DNA of 64,000 nucleotides, taken from positions 423,001 through 487,000 of the forward strand of contig NC_061152.1 of the NCBI RefSeq assembly GCF_905220365.1, read 5' to 3'. The translations under genes were made by a program, and so were the position numbers. This DNA comes from Vanessa cardui (taxonomy: Eukaryota > Arthropoda > Insecta > Lepidoptera > Nymphalidae). The notes beneath the pieces were generated by a model, which saw only the letters and a list, made by a program, of their open reading frames with translations, ran no database searches and was not told where the DNA came from. Each line of letters starts with the position of its first letter. Position 1 is the stretch's first letter. This document shows, piece after piece, positions 32,166 through 44,165 of this stretch.

Positions 32166-32282
32166 TCTTACGCTATTATTTATCAGGAGTACAAACCTCT
32201 TTGTGAACTTCACGTTGATATGTTTTCTGTATCAACACTCGTTCGATATCTGCAACAGAGAAATCATTGTTTATACCTTCAT

Positions 32283-32515
32283 CAACAACAACAACAGCCT
32301 GTAAAAATCCAACTGCTGGGATGCCTCCTCTCTTTGAGGAGAAAGTTCGGAATACATTTCCCCACGCTGTTCCAATGCGTGGTGGAATACACATGTGGCA
32401 GAATTTCTATGAAATTAGACACATGTAGGTTTCCTAAAGATGATTTCTTTCACCGAGCACGAGATCAATTATAAAAAATCTTTGCCATAACCATATATGT
32501 ATATGCCATCTCGGC
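32283..32515 (-). repeat. SINE-A, GTT-tail subfamily, truncated head
   Basis: ACAACAACAACAGCCTGTAA start, CCACGCTGTTCCAATGCG, head reduced to GCCATCTCGGCTC. Confidence 0.85.
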
Positions 32516-32699
32516 TCAACCTTAATACTCTGAATGTAATTAAAACTTATTAATGTTTAATTTTCTATTTGGAAATTGTTGCAATACCCAAGAAAAGGAG
32601 AGGAAATAATGAAAGAGGTCTTTATTGATCACAAAAAAGGAATAATTAGTTCATTGTAATTTTGACGATTTCAGTTACAGCAGACATTTTCTTTTCGTT

Positions 32700-33125
32700 T
32701 ATAGTACATGTACGCGGACTGACATAATTATCTGATGGTAACTGATCACCCATATAAAAGTGCTGTAAGAAATATTAACCATCCCTTACATCGCCAATGC
32801 CCCACCAACCTTAGGAGCAGGAGAGGAGGAGGAGAAGATGTTTATCTTGATCCTGTATGTAAAATTCCTCACATACCATCATGGTGGTTACTTTGTGCAA
32901 GCTCGTCTATGTAGGTACCACCTACTCATCAGATATTCTCCCACCAAATGACAGTATTGTTGTTTTCTGGAAGGTTGAGTCAGTGTAACTACAGGCACAA
33001 GGGACATAACATTTTATTTCCTAATACTGGTGCATTAGAGATATAAGAATAGGGTAATATCTCTTAAAGCATTGTCTATGGCGGTGGTGACCACTGACCA
33101 TCATGCAACTTATGACATAAAAATG
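32700..33125. repeat. Two degenerate Rep-C pieces, opposite orientations
   Basis: 32700-32815 antisense (AAGAAATATTAACCATCCC) and 32885-33125 sense (GTAACTACAGGCACAAGGG). Purine-rich GAGGAGGAGGAG lies between them. Confidence 0.65.
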
Positions 33126-33419
33126 ACCCTTCAAACTGCAACAAATCAATCCTCAGTATTGCTTTTTGTCAATAGAATATATTCAATTGAAAGGAGTTAC
33201 CCTACTATATAATAGAACTAAAGTGCCCTTTTTCTCCCCCTTCTCCCATAATCTCTCAATCTTTCATCCCATAATACGATAGGACGTTATACGATATGAC
33301 GTTTTTATTGGTCAGACCCTGTTTGACCTTGGATAACTTATGGGGAAGTTTTTATATTGATGGAATATTGTAACTGATTTCCATGTTAGTTTTATTTCAG
33401 TATAATCTCAATAGGACTG

Positions 33420-33890
33420 GTTTTTAAAATCCATTTTATATTATTTAGTAGAGGTTAAGGAACCCAGTAAAAGTAGATTTTTTTAATTCTAGTACATATT
33501 TGCCGAAAAATATTATATTAAAATACCATATTTAAATAACGCGCGAAAACGCTACTTGGATAATATGGCGCTGCAATGGGGTCGGTGACGTCACTTTGCT
33601 GTATTTTAATCTGTGGTACATATAGTAGAAAAGCAAGGTTCACAACAAAGTGACTTCATCATAAGCCCGGCCGATCAGGAGCGTTTTGTGTCACGTGACA
33701 AACGTTTGAAAAAATGCATTTTTATTTATTGATTTTTGAATAAATTTAGTATTATTTTCAAGTTTCGTTAGTAAATAACCATTTTTACACTCATAATATA
33801 CACTGATTACAATATGAATTATTGTTAGTATTGTAGTAGTAGTTATTGTAGTTTATTTTTCGCATTGTCAAATAGCCTATTCTGGAGTTC
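33420..33890 (+). repeat. Rep-J, copy 1 (near full length)
   Basis: TTTTTAAAATCCATTTTATA start, ATATGGCGCTGCAATGGGG, GTGACGTCACTTTGCTG, GTCACGTGACAAACGTTTG and end CGCATTGTCAAATAGCCTAT. Shared with 47270-47690 and 53765-54070. Confidence 0.8.
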
Positions 33891-33959
33891 AAATCAATGT
33901 TCTATAGTAATTAATAATGTGAAAGTAACATTGTCGTTATGGTCAATGAACTTGATGAA

Positions 33960-34165
33960 ATTTGGTATCGGATTTTGATGTGGTTTATTTTGATAGATAG
34001 AGTGATTCGTAAGGAAGGTTTTTGTATATAATACATGGACAATATAGTAGAGAATCTGTGATAATTTTAGAGGTTTTGAAGTGACGTCGTAAATAAACAA
34101 TTTCTGTCGAATATTTAGTATCAGTATAGCACCTGTGCGAAGCCGGGGCGGGTCGTTGGTACATA
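33960..34165 (-). repeat. LINE tail E
   Basis: CGGATTTTGATGTGGTTTAT, ATACATGGACAATATAGTAG, GCGAAGCCGGGGCGGGTCG. Confidence 0.8.
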
Positions 34166-34235
34166 ATATACAGTGAAAGCGACTTCGTACCAAACGATTG
34201 TTATATAATATTAAGACCATAGAAAAAAACATTTA

Positions 34236-34566
34236 TAGTACGACACAAATTAGATGTAGCATCGGAAAATGCAATGGAATGAAAATAAAATCGATTACTG
34301 CCGATTTACACAACCAATAGTAACAGCTCCCTATCGCGCCATTCGCTATCGTCGCTATAGATCCAAGCGTCCGAGAAGGCAAGTGCATGTAAATCGACGC
34401 GTCAAATTGACGAATATATTAGATCATATTACAATTTATTACGTTTTTGTAAAGATCATATGCGCATGAGAAATAAATATTGATAATTTGGGATAGCGTA
34501 CTCAATTCGGATGTGATCGGTTTTACGAATTTTGCCGATGCGACATCTAAGTTGTGTCGTACTATA
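34236..34566 (+). mobile_element. MITE-H, full length
   Basis: TAGTACGACACAAATTAGAT left, CGACATCTAAGTTGTGTCGT then ACTATA right: long inverted ends, TA flank. Confidence 0.88.
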
Positions 34567-34847
34567 CTTTTATATAAGTATGTATATAAGAGTGTATTGT
34601 CTGGCGCTGAAGTGATATAAAGAGATCTTTTCGTCTATCATTGGCGATACTTATATAATACTTAATCCTATCTATACTCTAGAATATATAGATAATTACG
34701 CCTTTGATAGGGTGAAATAATTTAAACAAATAAGTGTTTTCATTTTTCATATATGTGGTGATAAAAACAAATAAATAAGAAATTTAATTAGCAAGGAATA
34801 TAAGGCTTGTTTTATTATATTTATTTATTATATCCTTGGAATAAACA

Positions 34848-35075
34848 AGCAAGATCTGCGTCAAGTCACACAACTTTTTTTTTTTAAAAGAGGCGGTATA
34901 TTCATTGCTGACTCATTGAGATCGCGAATATAATTATTACGGTGTAATGTGATTGTTGATGGTTATTTGGGTTCTAGACTAAATGTTTTTCTTTTGTGGT
35001 AGATTGATTGTTATTTTAAATTCAAGATAATGGTTTAGAGGTTAACCTACTTCCTACTTCTGGTTCTAAAAATAT
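34848..35075 (+). repeat. Unknown repeat, inverted partner of 27975-28215
   Basis: AAACAAGCAAGATCTGCGTC to CTACTTCCTACTTCTGGTTC. Includes ACGGTGTAATGTGATTGTTG, seen inverted in the partner. Confidence 0.65.
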
Positions 35076-35137
35076 TTATATGTGATGAAAACTAACAATA
35101 ATAATTCTTTGCACAGTTTTTCTGAACGCGCCCGTAA

Positions 35138-35285
35138 ACGTCAAACATGGCGGCCCGTTGAACTGTCACGTCGTTGAATTTCACGGATTTAACGTCGAAA
35201 TATCTCGACTGTACGAATTCTGCGGATGTGTGTCGTCGACTCAGAATCATTATTTTTTAACGATCTATAATCGTGGATAGGTTTC
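35138..35285. repeat. Two-copy repeat (partner at 1885-2030)
   Basis: AAACATGGCGGCCCGTTGAA to AATCGTGGATAGGTTTCG; see the first copy. Confidence 0.7.
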
Positions 35286-35296
35286 GATATCAAAAA

Positions 35297-35525
35297 ATCA
35301 AAATCAAAATAAACTTTATTCAAGTAGGCTTTTATAAGCACTATTGAATCGTCATTTTACAATTAAGTGAAGCTACCACCGGTTCGGAAAGTAGATTCTA
35401 CCGAGAAGAACCGGCAAGAAAATCAGTAGTTACTCTTTTTTAACATTTAAAAAATACAAAGTCATGTTAATTAAATACGATTATTTAAATTAATATATCC
35501 TGCTTGGAAGTCAACAGGTATTAAT
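35297..35525 (-). repeat. LINE tail D
   Basis: AAATCAAAATCAAAATAAAC to GGAAGTCAACAGGTATTAAT. Confidence 0.85.
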
Positions 35526-35639
35526 GTGATCTGATCTATATCTGCACGAAATTATTAGTTAGCTTTCCAATATTACACAAAACTGTCATTATTCTTGTTC
35601 GCATTTCGATCTCCCCTTGGAACACTTAGACAGGAGTAG

Positions 35640-35800
35640 CAGTGCCTCATCTCATTGCCTCCACTGGTGACAGGAGGGCTGGTTCGTTCGCCCAGAGGAT
35701 CGGAATTGCGATTCAAAGGGGACTGCTAGCATTCTTGCTACCATTAAAGAGTCAAAATTTATACAGTAACTATTTATATATATTTAAGGGCTTAATGTTA
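35640..35800 (+). pseudogene. ORF-end L of a non-LTR retrotransposon
   Basis: Reads LIASTGDRRAGS, then AQRIGIAIQRG followed by a shortened end and stop. The same AATTTATACAGTAACTA terminus as at 19055. Confidence 0.8.
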
Positions 35801-35812
35801 ATGATAGCCGAG

Positions 35813-36060
35813 ATGACCCAGTGGTTAGAACGCGTGCATCTTAACCGATGATTGCAAGCAAACCCATGCAAGCACCACTATATATATGTGCTTAATTTGT
35901 GTTTATAATTCATCTCGTGCTCGGCGGCGGAGGAAAACATCGTGAGAAAAACTGCATGTGTTTAATTTTAACGTAATTCTGCCACTTCTGTATCCACCAA
36001 CCCGCATTGGAGCATAGAAGAACACGCTCCAAAACTTCTCCTCAAAAAGAAGAAGAGACA
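35813..36060 (+). repeat. SINE-A with damaged B box
   Basis: TAGCCGAGATGACCCAGTGG, GATTGCAAGCAAACCCATG (B box lost), ends TTCTCCTCAAAAAGAAG without tail. Confidence 0.85.
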
Positions 36061-36094
36061 AAAAAATTAAAACGAATACCAAACGCTCATATAA

Positions 36095-36290
36095 ATAAAT
36101 AATGGACAACACCACATACTAAATCGTTGTTGTTTTGGAAAATCAGAAATGAAGGCACCACAAACACCCAGACCCGAGACGACATAGACAACGAATGATA
36201 ATCTACATCGACTCGGCCGGACGAACCCGGGACCTCGGAGTGGCGTAACCATGAAAACCGGTGTACACACTCGACCACGGAGGCTGTCGT
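36095..36290 (-). repeat. SINE-B
   Basis: GGACAACACCACATACTAA, then a gap relative to other copies, to ACACACTCGACCACGGAGG. Confidence 0.85.
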
Positions 36291-36604
36291 AATAAACCTG
36301 TCAAGTTGACATCTTGCATCCAAGCTCACCGGAAATTACGTATTCAGTGTTGCAATTAAAAAAAAAAACATTACAAATGACATCCATTTAGGAGATGTGC
36401 ACAAAAGTGTTTAATTAAAAAAGTTTTCCTTATTGAGCGATGGAAAAAATGTGAATAGTTACGTTTTTTGTTAAAACTCGAGTTTTAAACGAAATAAATG
36501 GCGAGTTATAGTTGGAAGTTATTTGAAAAGGGCCTAAGGTGAAGTTTATTTCGTATTTGTAAGGACTTTACGTGAAATATATATTTTATATTTGTAAGCG
36601 TCCG

Positions 36605-36934
36605 TATAGTACGACACAACTCAGATGTAGCATAGGCAAATTCAATAAAACCGATCACTGCCGATTTACAACCAACAGAAACAGCTCCCTATCGCGCCAC
36701 TCGACGCTATTCGTAGCTATAGATTCCCGCGTCAGTTCGACCCGAGACAGCGAGTGCGTGTAAAGCGACGCGTCGAATTGACGAATATATTAGGTCGTAT
36801 GATATTACAAGTTACGTTTGTGTAAAGATCATATTCACACAAGAAATAGATATTGATAATTTGGGATAGCGTACTCAATTCGGATGTGATCGGTTTTACG
36901 AATTTTGCCGATGATACAATTATGTCCTACTATA
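36605..36934 (+). mobile_element. MITE-H, full length
   Basis: TAGTACGACACAACTCAGAT left, GATACAATTATGTCCTACTA right (decayed end). Confidence 0.85.
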
Positions 36935-37431
36935 AATATTTCGCGACATACGAGAAAGGGGGTAGTCCGATACGGACACTTCTAACATTATCAAGATCTA
37001 CCCGCAAACTCGTGAACAAGACTTTCGTAGACAATATCGAGCTAAACCAAATAAAAAAACAGTAGTAAAAATATGTATTTAATTATAATCACAATTTTCA
37101 TGTGCCTAATTCTTTGAAACATTTATTTATTTATAATGCCACTGTATACCATTACAGGATTGTGTCCCAATTCGATATTACAGCACTTAAAACAAAACAA
37201 GTTTAATATATCTATCCATGTTATAATATAATACTAAATTAAATTGTATATAATATATTCCAAGCAGTGATTATTGTGAGTTCAGTCAGGCAACAAAACA
37301 AATCCTCTCTGTCTGCTATCGCATTGAGAGTACGTAACGTGCGCGTCAGTGGTGCTTCCTTGAGCAACTTGGTTCGCCCGGTGGGCACCGCTAGCAACGA
37401 CGGTCGATGTCTGACAATATATATAAGTAAT
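36935..37431. other. Unassigned segment with a GC-rich block at 37290-37415
   Basis: GCATTGAGAGTACGTAACGT through GTTCGCCCGGTGGGCACCGC to GACGGTCGATGTCTGAC is GC-rich and open in one plus frame (64 codons) but has no recognisable domain. I suspect an unlisted transposon end. Confidence 0.3.
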
Positions 37432-37655
37432 TATGAGACAACATCACATACATTACTCTGATCTAAATGTAAGTAGCTAAAGCACTTGTGTTGTGGAAAA
37501 TCAGAAGTAACGATACCACAAACACCCAGACCCAAGATAACATAGAAATCTAATGATAATCTACATCGACTAAGCTGGGAGTCGAACCCAGGACCTCGGA
37601 GTGGCGTACCCATGGAAACCGGTGTACACACCACTCGATCATGGAGGTCGTCATA
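37432..37655 (-). repeat. SINE-B, full length
   Basis: TGAGACAACATCACATACAT to CACCACTCGATCATGGAGG. The B-box region reads GGGAGTCGAACCCAGG on the plus strand. Confidence 0.9.
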
Positions 37656-38086
37656 TGACAGATGAAAATCTGCCATATGTCCAATACGATTGGGAGTATA
37701 TGTCAGTGAAGATTATGTCAGGCCTTACGTCTCCAGTCACGATAGTATGCGTAAGCGATCCCGTGTAAAGTAAAAGTATAGTAACAGCCTGTACATTTCC
37801 CACTGCTGAGATAAGGCCTAATAATACTATTTATCAGAGACAGAGAAATTGTGGCATTATTAACAACTCTTCACTAACACTTATGAAAATACTAGCTGAG
37901 CTGTGACCTTGTACGCAAAAATATTCTTACAAGAACTACCCTCTCCTCAAACAGGACCGATCGGAATCACATAAATACGGCAGAACGCTTAGTAACGGGT
38001 TTAATGTTTGACTGTCGGTCGATTAGGTTCGGTACTGTTCGTATCGGACTGAACTTATATACACATTACCTCTCTCATTTTCATCG
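37656..38086. other. Unassigned sequence with a SINE-A scrap
   Basis: 37776-37820 is an antisense SINE-A 3' end (AACAGCCTGTACATTTCCCA). The remainder is unrecognised. Confidence 0.4.
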
Positions 38087-38456
38087 TCCTCCTGCCATTA
38101 TCCCAATTTTATTTGGGGTCGGCGCAGCATGTCTTCTCCTTCCATACTTCTCTGTCAGACGTCATCTCACAAGTAACATTCTTTCTAACCATATCGTCTT
38201 TCACACAATCCATCCATCGTTTCCTTGGTCGTCCTCTACCTATATATCCATCCACATCCAGGCTCAAGACCTTCCTCACAATATGTTCCTCATTCCTCCG
38301 CATTACATGCCCATACCATGACAGCCGCCTTCCACATAACTTCTCGTCTATCGGTGTCACTATCAAACTCCCTCTTATGTACTCATTCCTTACTCTGTCC
38401 ATTCGCGTAACACCACACAATACCTCTCTATATATTACAATGTTTCTTGTGTACAT
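38087..38456 (-). pseudogene. RTE-type retrotransposon, C-terminal ORF remnant
   Basis: Longest remnant of this family here. The minus frame reads VTRMDRVRNEYIRGSL, RRLSWYGHVMRRNEEHIV and RGRPRKRWMDCVKDDM, ending in W-K-E-K-T-C-C-A-D-P. This is the conserved C-terminal domain of RTE-clade ORF2 proteins. Reverse transcriptase and endonuclease are absent. Confidence 0.85.
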
Positions 38457-38504
38457 GATTAAGTCATATACTGATTGGTAATTGTGTTTAATTATAAATA
38501 AATA

Positions 38505-39637
38505 AATAAAATTTTAACAAAAAGAAAAACCGACTTCAAACAAAACACTATTTTAAAACAAATAAAAATGTACTAAAAAGTAATAAAAATAATTGCATAT
38601 TTAATATATTTTTGAGAGTCCTCCTAGGTAAAATGAAATGAAAAATATTAGACTACTTAAAAGTCGATTTACGGTTATATAACGTAGTTATAGTTATTGT
38701 TATATTTGGAGCCGGTGTCAGCCACAGGCACACGCTTCAACAATCAAAAGAAAGAAGCGATACGAGCCTCTTGATTGACCCAGTATAATATCATATAAAA
38801 GGTAATTTGTAAGAAACATTTCTTAAAGTATTCTCGTATTGTTTTTTTATAGGTATAGTATAGGGTTGGCTGACACCGACTCCAAATATAGCAATAATTA
38901 TAACTACATTATATAATCGTAAATTGACTTTTAAGTAGTCTAATATTTTTCATTTCATTTTACCTAGGAGGACTCTCAAAAATATATTAAATATGCAATT
39001 TTTTTATTACTTTTTAGTACATTTTTATTTGTTTTAAAATAGTGTTTTGTTTGAAGTCGGTTTTTCTTTTTGTTAAAATTTTATTTATTTTTTGATTTTA
39101 AGTGAAGCTGATGTAGACTAACATTTTTTTCTTAATATGGATAGATCAAGCGTGCCGTTTATATGAATCAGAAACTACTTCGGAGACAATTTCAAAATAA
39201 ACTTTCGAATAAAGCAAAAATAGACTTTCGAAAATGCGGCTTTAATACGTCATGCGGCATTAACTACAAGGTACCACCCTCGAAAGAGCTGTAATCGACC
39301 TCAGTAAAAAAACTTTGCAAAAGAGCTATTCGTATGCTATGTCGTACATCATATGACATCACATCACATACACAAAATTTGATTAAAGACAGAAAGAAAT
39401 TCTGCCCCAAATCGAACTGTAAGCCGTTTAGGAGTTCCGTCAATACATAGTATAAAACAAAGTCACTTTCTCTGTCCCTATATCTTTAAAACTACGCAAC
39501 GGATTTTGATGCGGTTTTTTTTTAAAAGATAGTGTAATTCAAGGGGAAGGTTTGTGTATATAATAAATGAACAATATAGTAAAGAAACACTGACAATTTT
39601 CAACCGACTTCCAAAAGGAGGAGGTTATCAATTCGTC

Positions 39638-39678
<41 letters not shown>

Positions 39679-41950
39679 GTTACCTCATAACTTTTCACTG
39701 GGTGGACCGATTTTGATAATTTTTTTTTTGTTTGAAAGGTAGTGCTTCTCGTGGGGTCCCATTTTTTTTATTTTTTTTTCCGATGATGGTATCCATGTGA
39801 AAACGACATAAGTCTTAAATTTGCGTTATATATATGCGCGACAAATAGGTGAATAACTGAAAATCACGTTTACCAATTTCGATAATTCTTTTTTTATTAT
39901 AAAATATATACTTCAAGGGTAATTTGGTGAAAGTTTGGTAAGGTTCTGAGCACAAGATCCATGACAAAGTGACGGAACGGAAGGGAACGGAAAAATTCTG
40001 AGGAGCACGTTAGCGATACTCGGTCGAATCTTTTATTTATAGGTTATTTGGATATTTGAGTCACCTTCCGTAATGTGGTTATGTTTATGTAATTATCATA
40101 GTCGAATATTATAATCAACTAGCTACCCACCCCGGCTTCGCACGGGTGCAATACTGATACTAAATATACTACAGAATTTGTTTATATACGACATCACTTC
40201 GCAAACTTCTAAAATTATCAGTGTTTCTTTGCTATATTGTTCATGTATTATATACACAAACCTTCCCCTTGAATCACACTATCTTTTAAAAAAAACCGCA
40301 TCAAAATCCGTTGCGTAGATTTAAAGATATAGGGACAGAAAAAGCGACTTTGTTTTATACTATGTAGTGATGGAACTCCTATACGGCTCGCAGTTAGGGT
40401 GCGATATGGGGCAGAATTTCTTACTATCTTTAATCAAATTTTGTGTATGTGATGTGATGTCATATGATGTACGAAATATAGTTGGTCTTTTTCAAAGTTT
40501 TTTTGCTGAGTTCGATTACAGCTCTTTCGAGGGATCCTTGTAGTTCACGCCGCGTGACGTATTAAATCCGCATTTTCGAAAGTCTATTTTTGCTTTATTC
40601 GCAAGTTTCCTTTGAAATTGTCCTCGAAGTAGTTTCTGACTCATATAAACGGAACGCTTAATCTATCCATATTAAAAAAAATTAGTCAACATCAGCTTCA
40701 CTTAAAATCAAAAAATAAATAAAATTTTAACAAAAAGAAAAACCGACTTCAAACAAAACACTATTTTTAAACAAATGAATATGCACGAAAAAGTAATAAA
40801 AATAATTGCGTATTCAACATATTTTTTAGAGTCTTCCTAAGTTAAATGAAATGAAAAATATTAGACTACTTAAAAGTCGATTAACGATTATATCATGTAG
40901 TTATAATTATTGTTATATTTGGAGTCGGTGTCAGCCAATAAAACCCTACAGTATATCTATCAAAAAACAATACGAGAATACTTTAACAAATATGTTTTTT
41001 ACAAATTACCTTTTACACAATAATATACTGGATCAATCAAGGGGCTCGTATCGCTTCTTTCTTTTGATTGTTGGGGCAAGGGCACCGTGGCTGACACCGG
41101 CTCCAAATATACCAATAACTATAACTACATGATATAATCGTTAATCGTTAAATAAATAAATATATAATAATAATAAATTTTAAGTAGTCTAATATTTTTC
41201 ATTTCATTTAACTTAGGAAGACTCTAAAAAATATGTTGAATACGCAATTATTTTTATTACTTTTTCGTGCATATTCATTTGTTTAAAAATAGTGTTTTGT
41301 TTGAAGTCGGTTTTTCTTTTTGTTAAAATTTTATTTATAGAAGTATGCAATGTGATGTCGTAAATAAACAAATTCTTTAGTATATTTAGTATCAGTATTG
41401 CACCCGTGAGAAGTCGGGGCGGGTCGCTAGTTGATTATAATATTCGATTATGACAATTACATGAACATAACCACGTTCCGGAAGGTGATTCAAATATCCA
41501 AGTAACCCATAAATAAAAGATTCGACCGAGTATTGCTCACGTGCTCCTCAGAATTGTTCCGTTCCCTCCCGTTCCCTTAATTTGTCATGGATCCTGTGCT
41601 CAGAACCTTACCAAACTTTCACTAAACTACCCTTAAAGTATATCCTTTATAATAAAAAAAGAATCATCAAAATTGGTTAACGTGATTTTGAGTTCTTCAC
41701 CTATTTGTCGCGCATATACATAATGCAAGTTTAAGACTTATGTCGTTTTCATACGGATACCATCATCGGAAAAAAATAAAAAAATAATGGGACCCCACGG
41801 GAAGCACTACCTTTCAAACAAAAAAAAAAATTTCAAAATCGGTCCACCTAGTAAAAAGTTATGAGGTAACAAACATAAAAAAAATAATAATAATAAATAA
41901 ATACAGACGAATTGATAACCTCCTCCTTTTTGAAGTCGGTTGATAAAGAA
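38505..41950. repeat. Large inverted-repeat complex of Rep-G and LINE tail E units
   Basis: Left arm about 38800-39600 and right arm about 40255-41010 are inverted copies (for example GTGAAGCTGATGTAGACTAA against TTAGTCAACATCAGCTTCAC). The centre block 39598-40145 recurs inverted at 41340-41945 (GGAGGAGGTTATCAATTCGT against ACGAATTGATAACCTCCTCC). Rep-G copies lie at 38505-38865 (+), 38866-39110 (-), 40730-40945 (+) and 41010-41340 (-). Confidence 0.8.
39642..39672 (+). repeat. Poly-T tract of 31 bases
   Basis: Uninterrupted T run inside the CCGACTTCC module. The 62-codon frame spanning it is an artefact. Confidence 0.95.
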
Positions 41951-42004
41951 CTGATAAGTATAGGTTAGTCAATCGTGTTATTTTTTTTATTTAATTAATC
42001 ATAG

Positions 42005-42235
42005 GGTTTGTTAGAATATATATTTTAGCCTAAGTTACTCCTTATTATATAATTTATCTGCCAGTGAAAGTCCCGTCAAAATTGGTCCAACCGTTCCAGA
42101 GATAAACCGGAACAAACTGACAGAGAAAAATTGTAAAAAATGTTATTTTGGTATATGTACCGTGTATACATACATATGCATTGAGTAATAAGGGCTATTT
42201 TAATATTACAAACAGACACTCCAATTTTATTATTC
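42005..42235 (+). repeat. LINE tail F
   Basis: GCCTAAGTTACTCCTTATTA, AACCGTTCCAGAGATAAACC, end CCAATTTTATTATTC. Confidence 0.85.
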
Positions 42236-42493
42236 ATTGAAATGAAATGAAATTTGACAATCGATCTTTATGTAAATAGAAAAGCACTACATATTTATAA
42301 ATTTATACGTCAAACAATATTTGTAATAATTTGACGACGAATAAATAATAATTTGTTGTTGAAATGATTACGAGGCGCCATATTTGTTTATAAGTTAAAT
42401 ACTTTTGGTATTATAAAATGGAAATATTGAATAATACTGTAAGACCTTTGGGGAGGTACCATTTATCATGAATTTTAGCTGAAACTTAAACTT

Positions 42494-42766
42494 GAGCCGA
42501 GATGGCCTAGTGGTTAACCGATAATTTCGGGTTCAAACCCAGGCAAGCACCACAATATATGTGTGCTTAATTTGTGTTTATAATTCATCTCGTGCTCGGT
42601 GAAGGAAAACATTGTGAGGAAACTTGCATGTGTCTAATTTCATTAAAATTCTGCCACATGTGCATTCCAACAACCCGCGTTGGAACAGCGTGGTGGAATA
42701 TCGAACCTTTCCTCAAAGGGAGAGGGAGGCCTTAGACCATCAGTGGAAAATTTACAGGCTGTTAGT
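42494..42766 (+). repeat. SINE-A
   Basis: GAGCCGAGATGGCCTAGTGG, GGGTTCAAACCCAGGCAAG (intact B box), end TTTACAGGCTGTTAGTTTAC. The 108-codon minus frame over it is not a gene. Confidence 0.9.
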
Positions 42767-43009
42767 TTACTAAACTCAAACTCATCTCTTATACCTTCAA
42801 ACGAGGCGTAAAGAGACAGATGCATGCGTAGACGGCTAGTGCATCTCATTCTTACTGACTGTACTGGTCGTCTTCGCGTTTGGACACCACTTCCACTTAT
42901 CAGGTGGAGTGGAGGCATATATCTACCCGGATATAAAAAAAGTTTAATAGTATTATAATATTGAGCCAAATTTTAGTTCCCAAGATTGCAACGCTTCGCG
43001 ATTTTACTG
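42767..43009. other. Unassigned segment, likely retroelement scrap
   Basis: GACTGTACTGGTCGTCTTCG and TCAGGTGGAGTGGAGGCATA are GC-richer than their surroundings. No domain could be named. Confidence 0.3.
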
Positions 43010-43680
43010 ATTGGTTAATACAGGGTTATTGGTAACTCGACGTATATCCGTTAGGAGGTGATAGGGGTGACTATTTGCAATCATTTTAACCCCCATATGC
43101 ATGATCCAAAAGTGAACCATTTTTGAGTTATCGCGTTTTTTAGCTTTTTCAAAATTTGTCAAAAATGCAACATCAAAAATTTATTTAGAACATATCAATA
43201 AAAATCTATTTTTTTCTTCTGATTTATAAAAACGAATAAACACTGGATATTTATGATTATATGCACAATCATTATCAGCCGAAATTTAAAAATGGGAAGA
43301 GGAAACCGATATTATTTTAATATTTTTTCCTCAAAAATGCCTTACAAACTAAAAAAATCATAACGAAACTTGTTCTGCAGATTATTTAAAAAAACACCGT
43401 TTTCTTAGCTTTCCAAAAATGTATAAAAACTAGGATTTTATTTCATAGCAACCGAAATAAAATGACCAGAAAGGACGCTGGAGGAAATTCGTATTCGAAC
43501 ATGAACGAATTCGTACTAAAGGTCGCTCTTTAAAATTCCCACAAAATTAACTAAAAATAATATCCAATGAAAAAAACTTGCTTAATACAAATTTAAAATA
43601 AAATTTAGAAACAGAAGCAGTTCGATAGCTAATGCAATTTCAGTAGTTCGGGGTGGCCAAAATAATATTATCGTTTTACA
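43010..43680. other. About 670 bp unassigned block free of the window's repeat families
   Basis: Starts ATACAGGGTTATTGGTAACT, has TTAGGAGGTGATAGGGGTGA and GTTATCGCGTTTTTTAGCT, and ends near CAGTAGTTCGGGGTGGCC. No long frame. It looks like an inserted sequence of unknown class; I cannot name it. Confidence 0.35.
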
Positions 43681-44165
43681 ATGATGCCCCAATCTCTCTA
43701 ACTTTTGTTATAATGCCACGCTATCGTCCAATTGTTTTCTAATGACAGCTCAATCATATTTAAAATAAGAAATAGTGTTACATGTCAGTATTAAATGCTA
43801 TGCCACATAAAATAATATTAATTACAGTTTTACAAATTATTGATCAATTATATAGCTCCTGCTATATTAATAATATGCAGTAATGATGTGATATAAATTA
43901 TGATATAGAATCAAATGTCATAAAAAGGCTGAGGTTACTCTCGTAACACCAAGTTATAAAAAAGACATTTTGTAATATATCCTAATTAAAGTATCAATAA
44001 GCGAATGCGAGAAACTCTCTATAACAGAGCACAGCACACACAGCATGTTCTACAATGAATAATGCAGGATTTTATCCTTATCATTATTCTCACGAAGAGG
44101 TCCCGGAAAGGAGAGTTATTTTTTGGAAATTCGTGTTTCCTGTGCTCAGTATGAGCGATAATCTG
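43681..44165. other. Unassigned AT-rich sequence
   Basis: The first 60 bp (ACAATGATGCCCCAATCTCT, TGCCACGCTATCGTCCAATT) recur at 26905-26960, so a small unnamed repeat is present. The rest is unrecognised. Confidence 0.3.

Noticed and set aside
33594..33750. Rep-J TGACGTCA hairpin as a promoter of a local gene
   Set aside because: The same sequence occurs in three unrelated places and no exon follows at any of them, so it is a property of the repeat.
39554..39742. 62-codon ORF with poly-Phe
   Set aside because: Created by the 31-base T run inside a repeat.
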